From NCBI GenBank assembly GCA_032622095.1, contig CP136061.1, forward strand, positions 185,820,369 through 185,884,368: a stretch of 64,000 nucleotides of DNA, read 5' to 3'. The number at the start of each line of letters is the position of its first letter. Positions within the stretch are counted from its first letter, which is position 1. The DNA comes from Siphonodentalium dalli. Its lineage: Eukaryota; Mollusca; Scaphopoda; Gadilida; Siphonodentaliidae. The notes under the pieces were generated by a model. It searched no databases. It had not been told where the DNA came from and saw only the letters and a program-made list of their open reading frames with translations. A program made the translations under genes and the position numbers. Below are positions 46,090 to 57,674 of the stretch, one piece after another.

Positions 46090-48658
46090 TAGTCCAGGCA
46101 CATTAGACATGGAAGTGGAAAAGTAAGGAAATAAATCGGGGAAAGCTGATTTTTTAATATTATTTTGGCCATAACATCGTGGACGCGTCACGAAAAGTCC
46201 CCTAAAATCCGATTTGAGCTTTCTGAGTTACATCATTTTTTCCATATAATTAAACAAAACAATATTTTTCACAATGATGGAAATAATTGGATGTTGTAAC
46301 AATTTTTCAGCCGAAACGTATACAAAAAGCACTCAATATTGTTCGATATACAATTCTCGAACCAACGACACCCATTCAAAGGGAAATATCGAATGAATTT
46401 CGCATATATAGATATGAAATAAAACACTGAGCCAAAATACTGACGATTTTGAAGACAAACTGATGTATTCGATGTCGGATTTCTCAGGCTTCTCAAAACA
46501 TAGGCGCAAGCTATCTATTTTAAAAACTGCACAGACACCACCCCGTCGCTATAATAGGCAGAACTAGCGAGTACGCACATCATAAGTTGTCAAAACTTGT
46601 AAAAACATAACCCTACCCCCGAAACTGGTTGTCAACGATCTGGTCGTATTTTGATATTCTATTTTGTCTAAGCTAGTCATATGCATTACTAAGTTATACC
46701 AGTATATGTGAAATATGAGTACGAGAGCGAATATAGTGACACGATCAGAATACTACAAACGCGGTCATGAAATGGCTGTCAAAATGGCCGCAACCACCAA
46801 GCTAAGCCGAAATGATGGCAACTTATTATATAACCACCTAGTAGGTAAAATACGTATTAACAATATACAAGTCTGTTGTTAAATATCTTTATAGGTACAC
46901 AGTTCATTAAAACAGGCCCGTGTGGAGGATTTATCAGCCATTGCAACGCAGGTCAAACCCAATGAATTACGTCTTTAAAATTTCGGGTTTTCTGTTTACA
47001 GTCGGGGCCAAAAATAATAATTTCGGGCATGCAACATACGAAGTAATGTTTCGCCACACAGTGTATGGTAGTTTCGTTCGGCGTGATGATAAATTATTGA
47101 ATGGAACGCAGAAACTTAAGTGCATATCCTTGCGGTATAAATAGTAGTTACATTTCCGGATTGTTCATCACTGTACATGATAATAAACCACACACGTATG
47201 TTGCAATTCTTATTATATTGCAAAGAAACCGCCACCTCTTCAAAAGATTAGCACTGCATCACACCAGATCAAATAGACAGCACATCGTACATTTGATATA
47301 CGACTAATTTTCGTGCTGCTTCAGAACCGGTCTCTTAGTAAACAATTTGTTCAACTTACTTCAGTCGGCAACTTGCAACTGGAATATGCTATTACGCAAT
47401 GTACAATATTAGTTTTCCGTATTTTGTTGTTTGAAAATATCTTGCCAAAACCACCCATGAACTTGTGCAAAATATCAGGTGATCATCGTTTAAAGCTGTT
47501 ATTTCAGCGTTGAACATTGACTCAATGTTGCTAGTTATGGTTGTTAGTTCAGCAGATATGTGTAACATTAGGGAGAAGGGATACACACGGTAATGCGGTT
47601 GCAGAAAACATAGTACCCTTCGCGTATATGTGACCTTGGTGAATATAACCAAATATTATTTCCAGGTGTAAAGACAGTCTCTGTCACAGAGAATGTGGGC
47701 AATTTTGGTCAAATTTAGATTTTTTTAAAGAAAGTATATGGTACTCCTTTGTGTTTTGATAAATTGCTTTCATAGTATACCACCATGCATTCTTGTGATA
47801 ACAGCGAAATATTCGTGTTTTATTACTTATTCTTAGGCAAAAATTACTAATATTTTAAGACACGGAGAATATAATCTACACAATTCATCCATTACTCTAT
47901 GAATATCTCTCATACTGCTCTATAGCAGTGTATTTCGAAAGGTTTGATGGTGTATATATCAAAAGAAACGATGACCGGTCACATTAGTGATACTGCTATG
48001 AGCACATATATTTCGGCTTCTATGAAAGGTCACAGAATCAATTCTTCGCTATTAAATTTCATTTTACAGTGTAGTGTACATATATATCACACGATTCAAG
48101 ATAAATAGTGCAGAAAAATTTGCCTTATTCTCCCGTTTCTTTGCGGTCAAAAAGTCCAGATTTAACCATTTTATGAGACCTTGCTTTTCGCTATATCTCT
48201 CGCGATATATATTAGAGATAATTCGCACATACCCGATAAAATGTTTCTCTTATTCTCTGCAATCATTCTTCCTCACATATTTCGAGCGTGTTGTCACTCT
48301 TATGGGACTAGCTATTCAATTATGCATCAAATGTAACTTTCATTCTATTTTGGCCATTTTGGCGGCCATTTTGGGACTTCAATTCAACTTATATGGTTCA
48401 CGGCTAAGCATTGTTTGTATGTATGTCAATGTATTATGAATTTGGAATTAATTGATCTACACATGACTGCTTCCCATATGGCCTGATGGAGATGCTTCAG
48501 AATTTGAACCATTCCGAAAAATCAAGATATCTCAAAAAGCTCAACTCGGATTTTAGGGGACTTTTGCCACGTTGTTCATAAACATGTTCTTATTGATCCC
48601 TGAAAAAATCAGTTTTCCCCGATTTTTTACACTAGTGAAACCTTATGTGCCTGGACTA
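46090..48658. mobile_element. 2.57-kb DNA transposon with TTA target duplication (PIF/Harbinger-like?)
   Basis: TAGTCCAGGCACAT begins at 46090 after TTA (46087-46089); ATGTGCCTGGACTA ends at 48658 before TTA (48659-48661). Further inside, the ends remain similar in inverted orientation (ATCGGGGAAAGCTGATTTTT with AAAAATCAGTTTTCCCCGAT; CCCCTAAAATCCGATTTGAGC with GCTCAACTCGGATTTTAGGGG), giving TIR blocks of about 140 bp. A 3-bp TWA duplication is the habit of PIF/Harbinger. Reading frames of up to 121 codons have no recognised transposase or Myb motif, so it appears non-autonomous. Confidence 0.75.
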
Positions 48659-48661
48659 TTA

Positions 48662-49450
48662 GGTCATGATGTTCACTAGCAGTGACAGAAAATATTATTA
48701 TGAATATGTTATCACGAGTTTAAAGGCCATTACGAGCAGCATGCCAGACAAATGATTAGCATCTTGACAATTTATTGGAGGCCATAGCAGCCCTCAAAAT
48801 TAGCTGCGGCAATAGGGAATGCTATAGAAAAAGTTGTAGAAGCCAATGTAGAATTTTTCATATAATTCTAAAGCAATGCCATGGAAGAAGGAGAGGCCAA
48901 TCACAGGCAGATGTTTAACCTATCCCTTCTACCATACCAACTCAATCTAGACTGAATATATGCCTGTACACATAACGCCGAGAGATTGGAAAGATATGTT
49001 AAGGGGTTTACATCATTTACTTGTATATTTTCCATCATTTACATGGATATGTATATAAATGAGACTGATCAGATCAAGAACTGCTTTGGATAGCATGTTC
49101 ATGTTATGATTATAGGTAGGGTAACTGATAAATCGATACCAAGATCTATACGGGTGAAGAATGTGTCACAGCTTATAATCTGGATGTGAATTATGAGAGT
49201 GATCGGGTGAAAAACATTTGACTTATTACTTTGAATCTAGCAGAATGGTCCATGGAACAGGGTTAATTTGTGTGTACGGGGTTAATATTTTGAGGCAAAT
49301 CAACCAAATAACACCAACCATACGGTCAGGGGGTGTCATAAACTTTTCCATGAAATATAAACGGCAATACATTAATCTGTGACTCTGCTTTGTTGCCAAC
49401 AAAGACACATGGCAAAATAATATATAGGCTTTGACCACAAATACTTGCAG
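48662..49450. repeat. Spacer and family E repeat fragment
   Basis: From about 48890, GAGGCCAATCACAGGCAGATG and TGTGTCACAGCTTATAATCTGG resemble family E at 28985-29900. The first part is unique. Confidence 0.45.
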
Positions 49451-50328
49451 TTTGATGACTGTGTAGCAAAATTTAACATAGTTTCTGGGTGTCGCTTAGA
49501 TATTTATTGCTACTTTGTTATTTATTGATAATACTACTCACTTCCTTTATTAGCTCATTTTACCTGTGGCTCTTATTAGTCTTTTACATTTATTAATTAA
49601 CAAAGATAAAAAAATATAGAATTTCCTTCAATTTCCCCAATATAATACCCTCAATTAAATTTGGAAAATGATTTTTGAAATTTGGCAAAAACAAATTTCA
49701 TTTGGCAAGAGAAAACTTTGGTCCAGTGCCAACCCTGCACAACGTGCAGTGGTATTTTAAGAAATTGGACGACTCCAACCATCGACCCACATCATGACGT
49801 CATTTCATAAATACGCCCATAGTTACCTTGCCATGAAAACAAAATTAATGAATAAGACTGATCAATGAAACAGTGAAATGTGATAATTTAGGAGATACAG
49901 GAATGTATTACATACATGTAACTAGTCCCCTAGTATCATGTCTCCAGCTTCATACCAATACTAATATGACATGATAGTGATCACGAGAACATATAAATTG
50001 TGACAATTATAACATTTACATTTTGTGTTTGTCATCAGAGATCTCAAATTCGGTCTGGAAGTTCGGGAACACCGCTTTGGAATTTCTATCGACTCTCGAG
50101 TGTGTTGATGACAATAGATGTTCTGGACTTGTTTTCAAAATGTGAATTTCGGAGATCAAAGTGTGTGTATTTTATGAAGTTCCAGTCAGTCACTTTCGAC
50201 CAATAAGGTTCGGCTCGTCATTCGGTTTCAGCGATCTCACAAGGGAAAATCATGTTTTTCAAAAATATTGTATTAGTGAAATTCAAATTAGATAACCAAA
50301 AATAAAGTTTCATTGGCGTAATTATAAG
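49451..50328. other. No gene recognised
   Basis: The stretch 50038-50206 is less AT-rich and gives a 68-codon plus frame (50000-50206) without a motif; I cannot say whether it is a relic of a gene or element. Confidence 0.35.
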
Positions 50329-50492
50329 CAATCAATGTCATTTTAGATGCATCTCTGGACATATAGAAGTGTCAGATGGTGAACAACATACTTGTTATAA
50401 TTTTGCTTCGGGATATCATACAGTAACGGTATGTTGTTCAGCATCTGACACAAGTATACACCCGTTGATGCATAAAAAATGACGTTGATTGC
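50329..50492. mobile_element. MITE-like inverted repeat, about 164 bp
   Basis: GCAATCAATGTCATTTTAGATGCATC at the left is mirrored by GATGCATAAAAAATGACGTTGATTGC at the right, and inner GTGTCAGATG...GAACAACATAC by GTATGTTGTTCAGCATCTGACAC. Confidence 0.78.
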
Positions 50493-51008
50493 ATATATCA
50501 GCCACCTACTTCAGGGTGTCATGGGATTTCATCGTATAGTAGCAAAAATCTGTTAGTACACGAAGCAATGCCCTTAAAGTGGTAATAATGGACCATTAAG
50601 AATTTTTAAAAGGAAATTGATCTCTGTATGACAGTGCCCATTAAATATGTCACACTTTAGTAATGCTTGCTATTTACAGAGAACACTAGTTGCAATCTTT
50701 AGCTTTATATATATATATATATAAATAATGTAGGGCATTTTAATACATGAGGTTGTGCATATGATTCAAAATGGCCTCATTGTGGCTGCGAAGAGTAAAT
50801 ATAATTCCAAGCGAACAAAGGACTGTACTATGGCCAAATCATCAGTGAATAATGAAATATGAAAGTGATTTTAATTTTTCAATGGGCATTCATTCTCAGT
50901 GCACTTTATTTGAAAAGAACATTTCATTGAAACTTAAGTTTTCACCAGGAAAACAAGTTTCTCACTCTTGTGGACAAATGATATAACACTTGATTATATA
51001 AATTAAAA
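50493..51008. other. No gene seen
   Basis: AT-rich, with an (AT)n run at 50708-50724. Confidence 0.5.
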
Positions 51009-51136
51009 AAGAAAATTAGGCGAGGATGATCCTCCAAGGGGGTTCTCAATCACTTGAATATCCTATAATTGACCATTTAAAGGATATTCAAGTGATTGAG
51101 AACCTCCCTGGAGGATCATCCTCGCCTAATTTTCTT
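51009..51136. repeat. Foldback with 56-bp arms, two mismatches
   Basis: 51009-51064 (starts AAGAAAATTAGGCGAGGATG) and 51081-51136 (ends CATCCTCGCCTAATTTTCTT) are reverse complements except at two positions; loop 16 bp. Confidence 0.93.
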
Positions 51137-52059
51137 AATCACAACTCAAGGCCACAAGCAGCCCTCTCACCAGTGTCACATATGGCGACATAAATTTCCC
51201 CACACCCAACATGTCCCTCACTATAGTAATCCACGATGACAACTCGCAAAGGGGAACAAAACACACAAATCTGGAACAAGAAACCTCCAAAACCCGACCA
51301 GACTCCCGGCACAGCATGCAAATAAAGAGAGAGAGAGAAAGAGCGAGAGAGGGCACGGATCATCACTCTCCGCGCACCCTACAACTAGTAGGCAGTAACA
51401 AGAAGGACTTTAATTAGTCGCCTCCTTTACGGTATATATAAATTAACAGTCAAGTCTTAATATGGGGATCCAGGTATACCGAGCTTGAATTATTTGAAAT
51501 AGAATCTGCAAGAAAAATAAATCAGTGCTCCACATTCTAGAGGTGGTAAATTGTATAGAATTGTTCTGTTCCCCTTGTATTTATATACTACCAATACATA
51601 CATCTGGCACTAGTCAGGGGTGTATGTGGAAATGGCAGATATGTAGCAGATCACATTACAAGCCTCTGTCTTAAAGACCAACTGTGAATGTATCATTCCA
51701 AATGTAGGATGTCTTAATTCACATAATAGTAGATACAACCATTCAATTTCCAGTTCTCACTGAAACAGAAATCAATCCAGTGCTATCATTTTTCCCATTT
51801 GCTCTGGTGTTCATTCAATTTCATACTGCATTTTTACCTTGCATGATAGAATAATGTTGTGTATTCTTATAATTAAGACACAATTTAAATGTAGATTGAG
51901 AGTGAATGAATTCTGAGCTTCACTTCCACAGTTATTTCCTTATTGTCTGGTGAAGATGGTATCTGCATTTGAACAGCATTTCACAGATAATTTGACACTG
52001 CTGTCACCAACAAAACACGAGTTGATTTAGTGCCCAGAATGAAGGCTGCGTTATCAAGA
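51137..52059. other. No identified gene; (GA)n-rich patch
   Basis: 51160-51410 has less skewed composition and reading frames in several phases (for example MSLTIVIHDDNSQRGTKH at 51211, plus), but no recognised domain. A GAGAGAGAGAAAGAGCGAGA run lies at 51328-51350. The remainder is AT-rich. Confidence 0.35.
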
Positions 52060-52610
52060 AATTAAAATAAACTAGAGGTGTGACTGTCCCAATGGGACTA
52101 AGGATACCCCCCCCCCCCATGTTTTAAAAACACTAAGATGTTTCACATGTCAGTAAACATTTAGTTAAAATAATAAATAACAGATTCCCATTGCAGGTGC
52201 ACAAACCTAATCCTAAACCTATTGACCGAAAAATGTAGGAGTAAAACGCGGACAAACTTATGCATGTTGCGAAAATGTTCTAAGTCGACAAAGGGGAATA
52301 ACTCCACAAAAAACAGTCTGACCGACGTCATAATCACAGGTGCACAGGTTCCCATGGTACTAAATATCTGTGCCAAGTTTAAAAAACATTGACCTAAAAT
52401 GTAGGAATAAAAGCTCGGACAAAATTATGCATGTTGCAAAATATTTTCAAAGTAAAAAAAAGGGGGATAACTCCACCAAAAAACATCGGAAATATGTTGT
52501 AATCGCAGGTGCACAGGTTCCCGTGGTACTAAATATATGTCCCAAGTTTAAAAAAAAAATTACCAAAAAATGTAGGAACAAGACAGTCAAAGACTGTGGG
52601 GTCGCCTACC
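52060..52610 (+). repeat. Family C fragment
   Basis: GACTGTCCCAATGGGACTAAGG left end with a C-run, then TCGACAAAGGGGAATAACTCC, CACAGGTGCACAGGTTCCCA and CTAAATATCTGTGCCAAG, as at 28785-28925 and 30390-30480. Confidence 0.6.
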
Positions 52611-52614
52611 AGAC

Positions 52615-52745
52615 TGCAAAGACTGATAAGACTGGAACTTTGGAGATCATAACAGTTAGAACTTTTCATAATCACTTTAAAAGAAGTAGATCTAAACAGA
52701 ATATGTGGATAGAGAGGCTTCATGTACCAACTGTACGCTACTGAA
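52615..52745 (+). repeat. Diverged relative of the 554-bp unit's 3' part
   Basis: TTTTCATAATCACTTTAAAA, GAAGTAGATCTAAACAGAAT and AGAGAGGCTTCATGTA match 22850-22915 and 23404-23470 with few changes, lacking a 24-bp segment before CCAACTGTAC. Confidence 0.7.
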
Positions 52746-52849
52746 CAAATCTGTAAATCACCTCACCAACACTGTGGAGACATCCCTGCAAGAATATGAC
52801 ATCATCTTATTATACCAGTAGAGTACAGCATAGATACAGGTAGTGTGGG

Positions 52850-53270
52850 TGGGGTCTCTGCCCCTATTTGAACAAACATGAATCCCCATCTCTGATATCT
52901 ATTCATCTTATAATTATAAACATTCGCTTTTAAGAGTTGAAGTTAATTGATTTTCCAAAAAGGCCCCCATTGGAACAGATCTAAACATGCCACCCAAGGA
53001 CCCTGCATACACAAATATAAGCTAAATAGACTTGATGGTTCTTGAGTAGTAATAGTTGTTAGAATTACTATGGAGGGAAAACGTTATGGCCCTGGCATCC
53101 CTCCTATTTGACCTGATGAACTTATTTGAACAAATCTGAATGTGAGTCACATACAGGTAGGGAATTCATATAGATCTCGAGAAGAAATAAATTGTTGATG
53201 GATGGATGGACAGAACAATGGATGGAAGGACACTCCGACAGACCAACAGATTTAATCCAATATACCCCAC
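52850..53270 (+). repeat. Family B fragment
   Basis: Contains CCTATTTGAACAAACATGAA, AAATATAAGCTAAATAGACT, AGAATTACTATGGAGGGAAA and a GGATGGATGGACAG run, as in 23860-25895. Confidence 0.6.
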
Positions 53271-53349
53271 CACTTTTTTGTCCATAATAAGGTATAATGA
53301 GTTCACATAGATAAGTGGTTAAGAAAATAATATTGGAACAGCCAAGCAT

Positions 53350-53453
53350 GAATTTAGTGTGTCTGATGTCCCAAAAGGGTGAATGTAGTGATGCTATTCT
53401 GTAAGGTGGGCTAGCATCACCAAATTCACCATCTGGGATCCCAATTTTACTTA
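53350..53453. repeat. IR-1 family inverted repeat
   Basis: GATGTCCCAAAAGGGTGAATG...GATGCTA and TAGCATCACCAAATTCACCA...GGGATCCC arms correspond to 3089-3177. The hAT element at 53462 inserted just to its right. Confidence 0.6.
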
Positions 53454-53461
53454 GTCCTCAA

Positions 53462-54706
53462 CAGGGTTGTCAAAGTACCGACGGTACCACAACTTTCGGT
53501 ACCGGTTCCGTACTGATGTTCAGTACCGCAAACCGGGTCAGTATCGGTACTCATTGAGTGGACTTTTATACAGCAAATAACTTTTGTTTCATGAGGTTCC
53601 ATCATCAATTATTCGTTAAGTTCAAGGTTTAGTCAAAGAACGAAAATGAAAATCTCAACAACATTTACGATTAAGTTGTTGTCTGCGGCGGTTTTCGGCA
53701 AGTCGCAAAGGGAGGATATTTTAAAAGACGGAATACAGAGTGGAACGAATGTAGACATGTATGTTTGACTACTGGGTCGGCTAACATTGTAGACTTATCT
53801 GGATACACGGTACACCACTTTATTTGTGTGGAAATTAATTAGAGAACTCACTAATCGGCCATATTACTCGCATGTTGTAATTTCATAAATGATGTCACCC
53901 AACGAAACCAAAGTCGTCTCCAGTAAGCATAGTTGTAGTTGGCTAGTTCGAAAATTTGAAATAGATTTAGAGAGAAAATAGTCAAATACTCTCTGTGTCT
54001 GTGACATTAACTTTATAGCACAATAAAAGTTAAAACAAGGGAAAATAAAAGTTAAAACAAGGGAAAATAAAACTCAATAGATGTCACCCATGTGATCATA
54101 AGCATCATTACGTCATAATACTCTGGTAACTCTGCCCTGGTTGCCCATGCCTCCATGTCACGACTCACAAGTCACAAATATCCCGTCATTCGAGTTCTAC
54201 AGTGTCAACATCCATGTCATCATATATATCCATCGATGGTAATTTGGGTGTTTGGTAAATTGGCACTTTTGCGCCTTGTGAACTTGTCGGTGCCCAAGCA
54301 GCCCAACAGACTCTTCTCAAATGATGCACGTGTCATAAATTTATACAGCGAAACGGCACGTGCATAATTGCATCCGGCGGCATTTCAGCCGCATCCAAGA
54401 AACGCAGTTATCACAAGCGCCTACACAATGCATGCATTCTGTCAATTTAGTGACAAGTTGTCATAGTGCGGCATACGGTGCCTTTGATGTTTGAATGTGC
54501 TAATGATATCACGATGACCAATCGCAGTTTTGTTTGGCGCGATGTTGAGCTGCTTAATTAACCCTTTATATTTGTTAAGATGTATATTAATAGAAATCAA
54601 TAATCAGTACCGAGAGCTGTCGGTACTCGACATCAGAACCGGTACCGATTTAATTCCTGATTACCGCCGGTTCCGGTACCGGTACCAGTACCTATTGACA
54701 ACCCTG
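53462..54706. mobile_element. Non-autonomous hAT element, 1245 bp, exact ends
   Basis: Ends CAGGGTTGTCAAAGTACC and GGTACCTATTGACAACCCTG are inverted repeats; the 8-bp duplication GTCCTCAA lies at 53454-53461 and 54707-54714. Subterminal GGTACCGGTTCCG/GTACCG repeats occur at both ends. No transposase domain recognised; the frame at 54155-54367 has no motif. Confidence 0.9.
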
Positions 54707-54714
54707 GTCCTCAA

Positions 54715-55309
54715 CTGCGATGGGAGACCTAGGGACAGACAGAAGTTCTCCAGCTGAAGTTGGTGACATTACTGACATGACAGTATGCGCACCCATTTGA
54801 CACCTCAATTATGCATTTTTAAATCTGAACAGAAAGGAAAAGAGCTGCTAAAAATGTCAATTTGAGACTCATAGGGTGTATTTGGCGATGCTAGCCTGCC
54901 GTGCAGGGTAGCAAAATTAAATTCACCCTCTGGGAACCTCATTCTACAAATGCCAGACACACTCAAAGCTCTGAGAAAAGGAATTTAATCTGATATTAAT
55001 GACCAGTGTATTGTAAACAATGATGGTGCTACTGACAACTTTAGAAAACAAATGTACAACACTATTAATCACATTTAAATTATGAATGACATGAATACAC
55101 TCCCTGGGGACTCTGCCTATAGATACAGAAGTTCTCTTATCTATCTGGCCCTGATTATAAACAACATGTGTCATGTCTGTCAGCCTGGCAGTTCAGAGCA
55201 GAGTTGGCTTGTAATGGGAATGCACAGATACTAGTATTAAAAGGAATTTACTGAACATTTCTGTACAACTGTCTGCTCATGTTTCTCCCAAACCCCTGAT
55301 TTCAACCAA
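54715..55309. other. No gene; IR-1 family copy at about 54860-54955
   Basis: GTATTTGGCGATGCTAGCCTGC and TTAAATTCACCCTCTGGGAA correspond to IR-1 arms. Rest unremarkable. Confidence 0.5.
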
Positions 55310-55710
55310 ATTTAGTGGGGTGAGTAGAGGTACCTACCCCCCCCCCCCCCCCCCCGAAGATGTAATGTCATAAGTTCTTCAAAATTTTAATTAAATGTTT
55401 TTTTTGTTGGTTAAATTGAGCAATAAATTAAATCTAAAAAAAAATATTTCTTCAGATTTATGTCCATAGCCCCACCCACATTTGACCCAGTGACCTCATT
55501 TGAACAAATCTGAACCACAGTCACCCAAGGTACCCTCATACCAAATATGAACCCATTCGGCCCGACAACTTCAGAAAAGAAGTCGTTTTAAGAATTACTA
55601 TGTGGAAAAATAGTTATGGTCCTGACATCAAAACTATTTGACTTGGTGACCTCATTTTAACAAATCTGAATAAGAGTCACCTAGGGAACATCCATATAAA
55701 TAGCAGGACA
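55310..55710 (+). repeat. Family B fragment with poly-C
   Basis: GGTGAGTAGAGGTACCTACC, a 19-nt C-run (55337-55355), an AT-rich block, then TTTGACCCAGTGACCTCATT and ATACCAAATATGAACCCATT. Same order as 25265-25760. Confidence 0.65.
55337..55355. repeat. Poly-C tract, 19 nt
   Basis: Uninterrupted C run in the family B fragment. Confidence 0.9.
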
Positions 55711-55733
55711 GGACAGTGGTATAATAGCATGCT

Positions 55734-55819
55734 CCATGATGACTTGTAATTAGACTCAAACTTTGGAATCACACTGTGTAGGTCACGCTCGACAAGTGAC
55801 TTTGCCACGGTGGACTCAC
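55734..55819 (-). other. Possible exon or gene fragment, unidentified
   Basis: On the minus strand, after CTTATCTTACAG, one frame reads ESTVAKSLVERDLHSVIP followed by KFESNYKSSW, which looks protein-like. No good donor follows, and I do not recognise the family. It could be chance or a transposon relic. The plus strand also shows a donor-like GTAAGATAAG here. Confidence 0.2.
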
Positions 55820-55899
55820 CTGTAAGATAAGTACCATTGACTTTATTTACACTCCTACTTTACAGACTCTCCATTTACACTTGCGTGTATGTTCGTGTG

Positions 55900-56090
55900 C
55901 ATGCATGCAAGTACTACGAGCTGTGGGTCTATGTACATGTGTGTATGTATATGTGTATGTATGTATGCAAGTGAGTATGTAGGTATGTGTGGGTGTGAGT
56001 ACAAGGGTGTGTGTATGTGAATATATAAGGGCGGTTGTGGTGTGTATGTGTGTGTGTGTGTTATCTATGTGTGGGTGTACATGTATATAT
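55900..56090. repeat. TG/TATG-rich simple-sequence region
   Basis: Imperfect TGTATG/TGTG repeats, ending in (TG)n near 56045-56060. Confidence 0.75.
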
Positions 56091-57157
56091 GTTTGATTTT
56101 CTTCGTGTTAAATGTCTGTAAATACTAATTATCCTTGTATTGTGTTCTTGTTCATTATCTGTAAACTCACTGTAATACGGAGGAAATGAAGGTATATATA
56201 TGAAATCATGATATGTGACGTCACGTGCAGGCCCCAACTTGTTTCATATTGTATATGGATGCAACTTGCAACGCGATACCAGAATATCCTTCAAAATGGG
56301 TGCTAAATGTTCTATTAATCTGCAAGTTGAGTGTAAGTATAAGAAATAGATGTTGATTTTGTTGCATTCTATGGAGTATGGATGTAAATTGTTCTGACAT
56401 TTTTACATGTGGAACGCTTTCACCTACCACACAAAATGTCACACCAACTTGAATCCATACTCTATGGAACACAAGCAAATCAATATGCTTGCAGCACAGT
56501 CGTTCTTTATTGCTAAGTTGTTTTCCTATTAATGCGCTCTGAATGAACCAGTATTTGCCTGAATGAACCAGTAGACATTCAAATTTGTTCATAGTTCAAA
56601 ACATTGTGTTCTCTAAAATTAGCACAGCGAATCTAATTGAAGTCTTTGGCTAATATAAACTGAATGTCACATTTTGCATGACTGAGTAATGCATTATCAG
56701 TTTGAAATACTGCAGTAAGCACACATAATGCTTTCAGGTTTATTCAACATACTCCAAATAATTGGTGGTTGGAAATGGTTCCTGACATTTGATCTACATG
56801 ACTCTTGGCCTACAACATATCACATCTGCACCACATATAGTCTATGTGCAAATATTAAAGTTGTATAATTATGATACATATTTATGTCATACCTATGGGT
56901 TACAGTGTCTGAAAATGATGTATTGATTCATAGGGTATATGCCACTTGACCCCTTTATTCTGATGTGAATTGTGTATAATTGTGCAGGATGGTATAAAAA
57001 TGGGAAGAAAATAAATTACAGCAGAACCAAAATCATATAACTTGCTATCCCCAAAATGACGAATGTGTTACTATGTGTTAAATAGTCTATTAAAATATTG
57101 CAACTCTTGCTGAATCTCATCTTAATTTTGTCTAATGATCAAAGACCAGCAGTTCTT
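56091..57157. other. No gene; one inverted repeat at about 56364-56468
   Basis: TTCTATGGAGTATGGAT is mirrored by ATCCATACTCTATGGAA about 70 bp later, with inner TGACATTTT/AAAATGTCA also mirrored. The 123-codon minus frame (56221-56592) crossing it has no known motif. Confidence 0.45.
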
Positions 57158-57674
57158 GGGACGATTCCATTCATTACGCTCGGCTACAACGAGTAATGAA
57201 ATCAATGGGCAATGAATGGAATGATTGGGCGTAAATGCAGCGTAAATACTCCGAGTACGCTGGCTACACCTACGGACGAGGGAGTGTAATTTCGAGAGTA
57301 TTGTAATGTGACGTCATTTTCCGCGCGAAAATCGTGTAATGTGACGTCATTTTCCGCGTGAAGATCGGTTGTCAACTGAGAAAGCACATGGAAACTAATT
57401 ATGTAATGGATTAAATGAATTTAATTTTTAATAATTTGTCGTAAATATGTAATAAATAATTCAGAAATATATAATTCAATTGAATGACAGACTTAAGTCT
57501 TCGTCTATTCGACATGCCCATTGCGAGTTTTGTCAAATTTACTGAAAAAAAAATATGTTTTGTTTGCAGTTATTATGAGTTATAACTATTACTCCGTTCA
57601 CTAAAAATCATTCCATTCACTTTTACCGAGGGTATTTTACTCGTTGCAGCCGAGTGTAATGAATGGAATCGCCC
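57158..57674. mobile_element. MITE, 517 bp, with paired CRE-like motifs
   Basis: GATTCCATTCATTACGCTCGGCTACAACGAGTA at the left (from about 57163) is mirrored by TACTCG...GAATGGAATC at the right (to about 57671), about 33 bp with few mismatches, bounded by GGG/CCC. Inside, two 33-bp direct repeats each contain TGACGTCA (57309-57316 and 57342-57349) followed by TTTTCCGCG. Target duplication not resolved. Non-coding. Confidence 0.75.

Noticed and set aside
47313-48439. Open frames up to 121 codons inside the 46-48.6 kb transposon
   Set aside because: No transposase, DDE, Myb or BED signature; composition AT-driven.
51211-51417. Plus and minus frames around the (GA)n tract
   Set aside because: Three overlapping frames on both strands and a simple repeat; no domain recognised, so no gene called.
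54155-54367. 70-codon frame inside the 53.4-54.7 kb hAT element, checked as a transposase remnant
   Set aside because: No BED finger, DDE or hAT dimerisation motif could be read in any frame.
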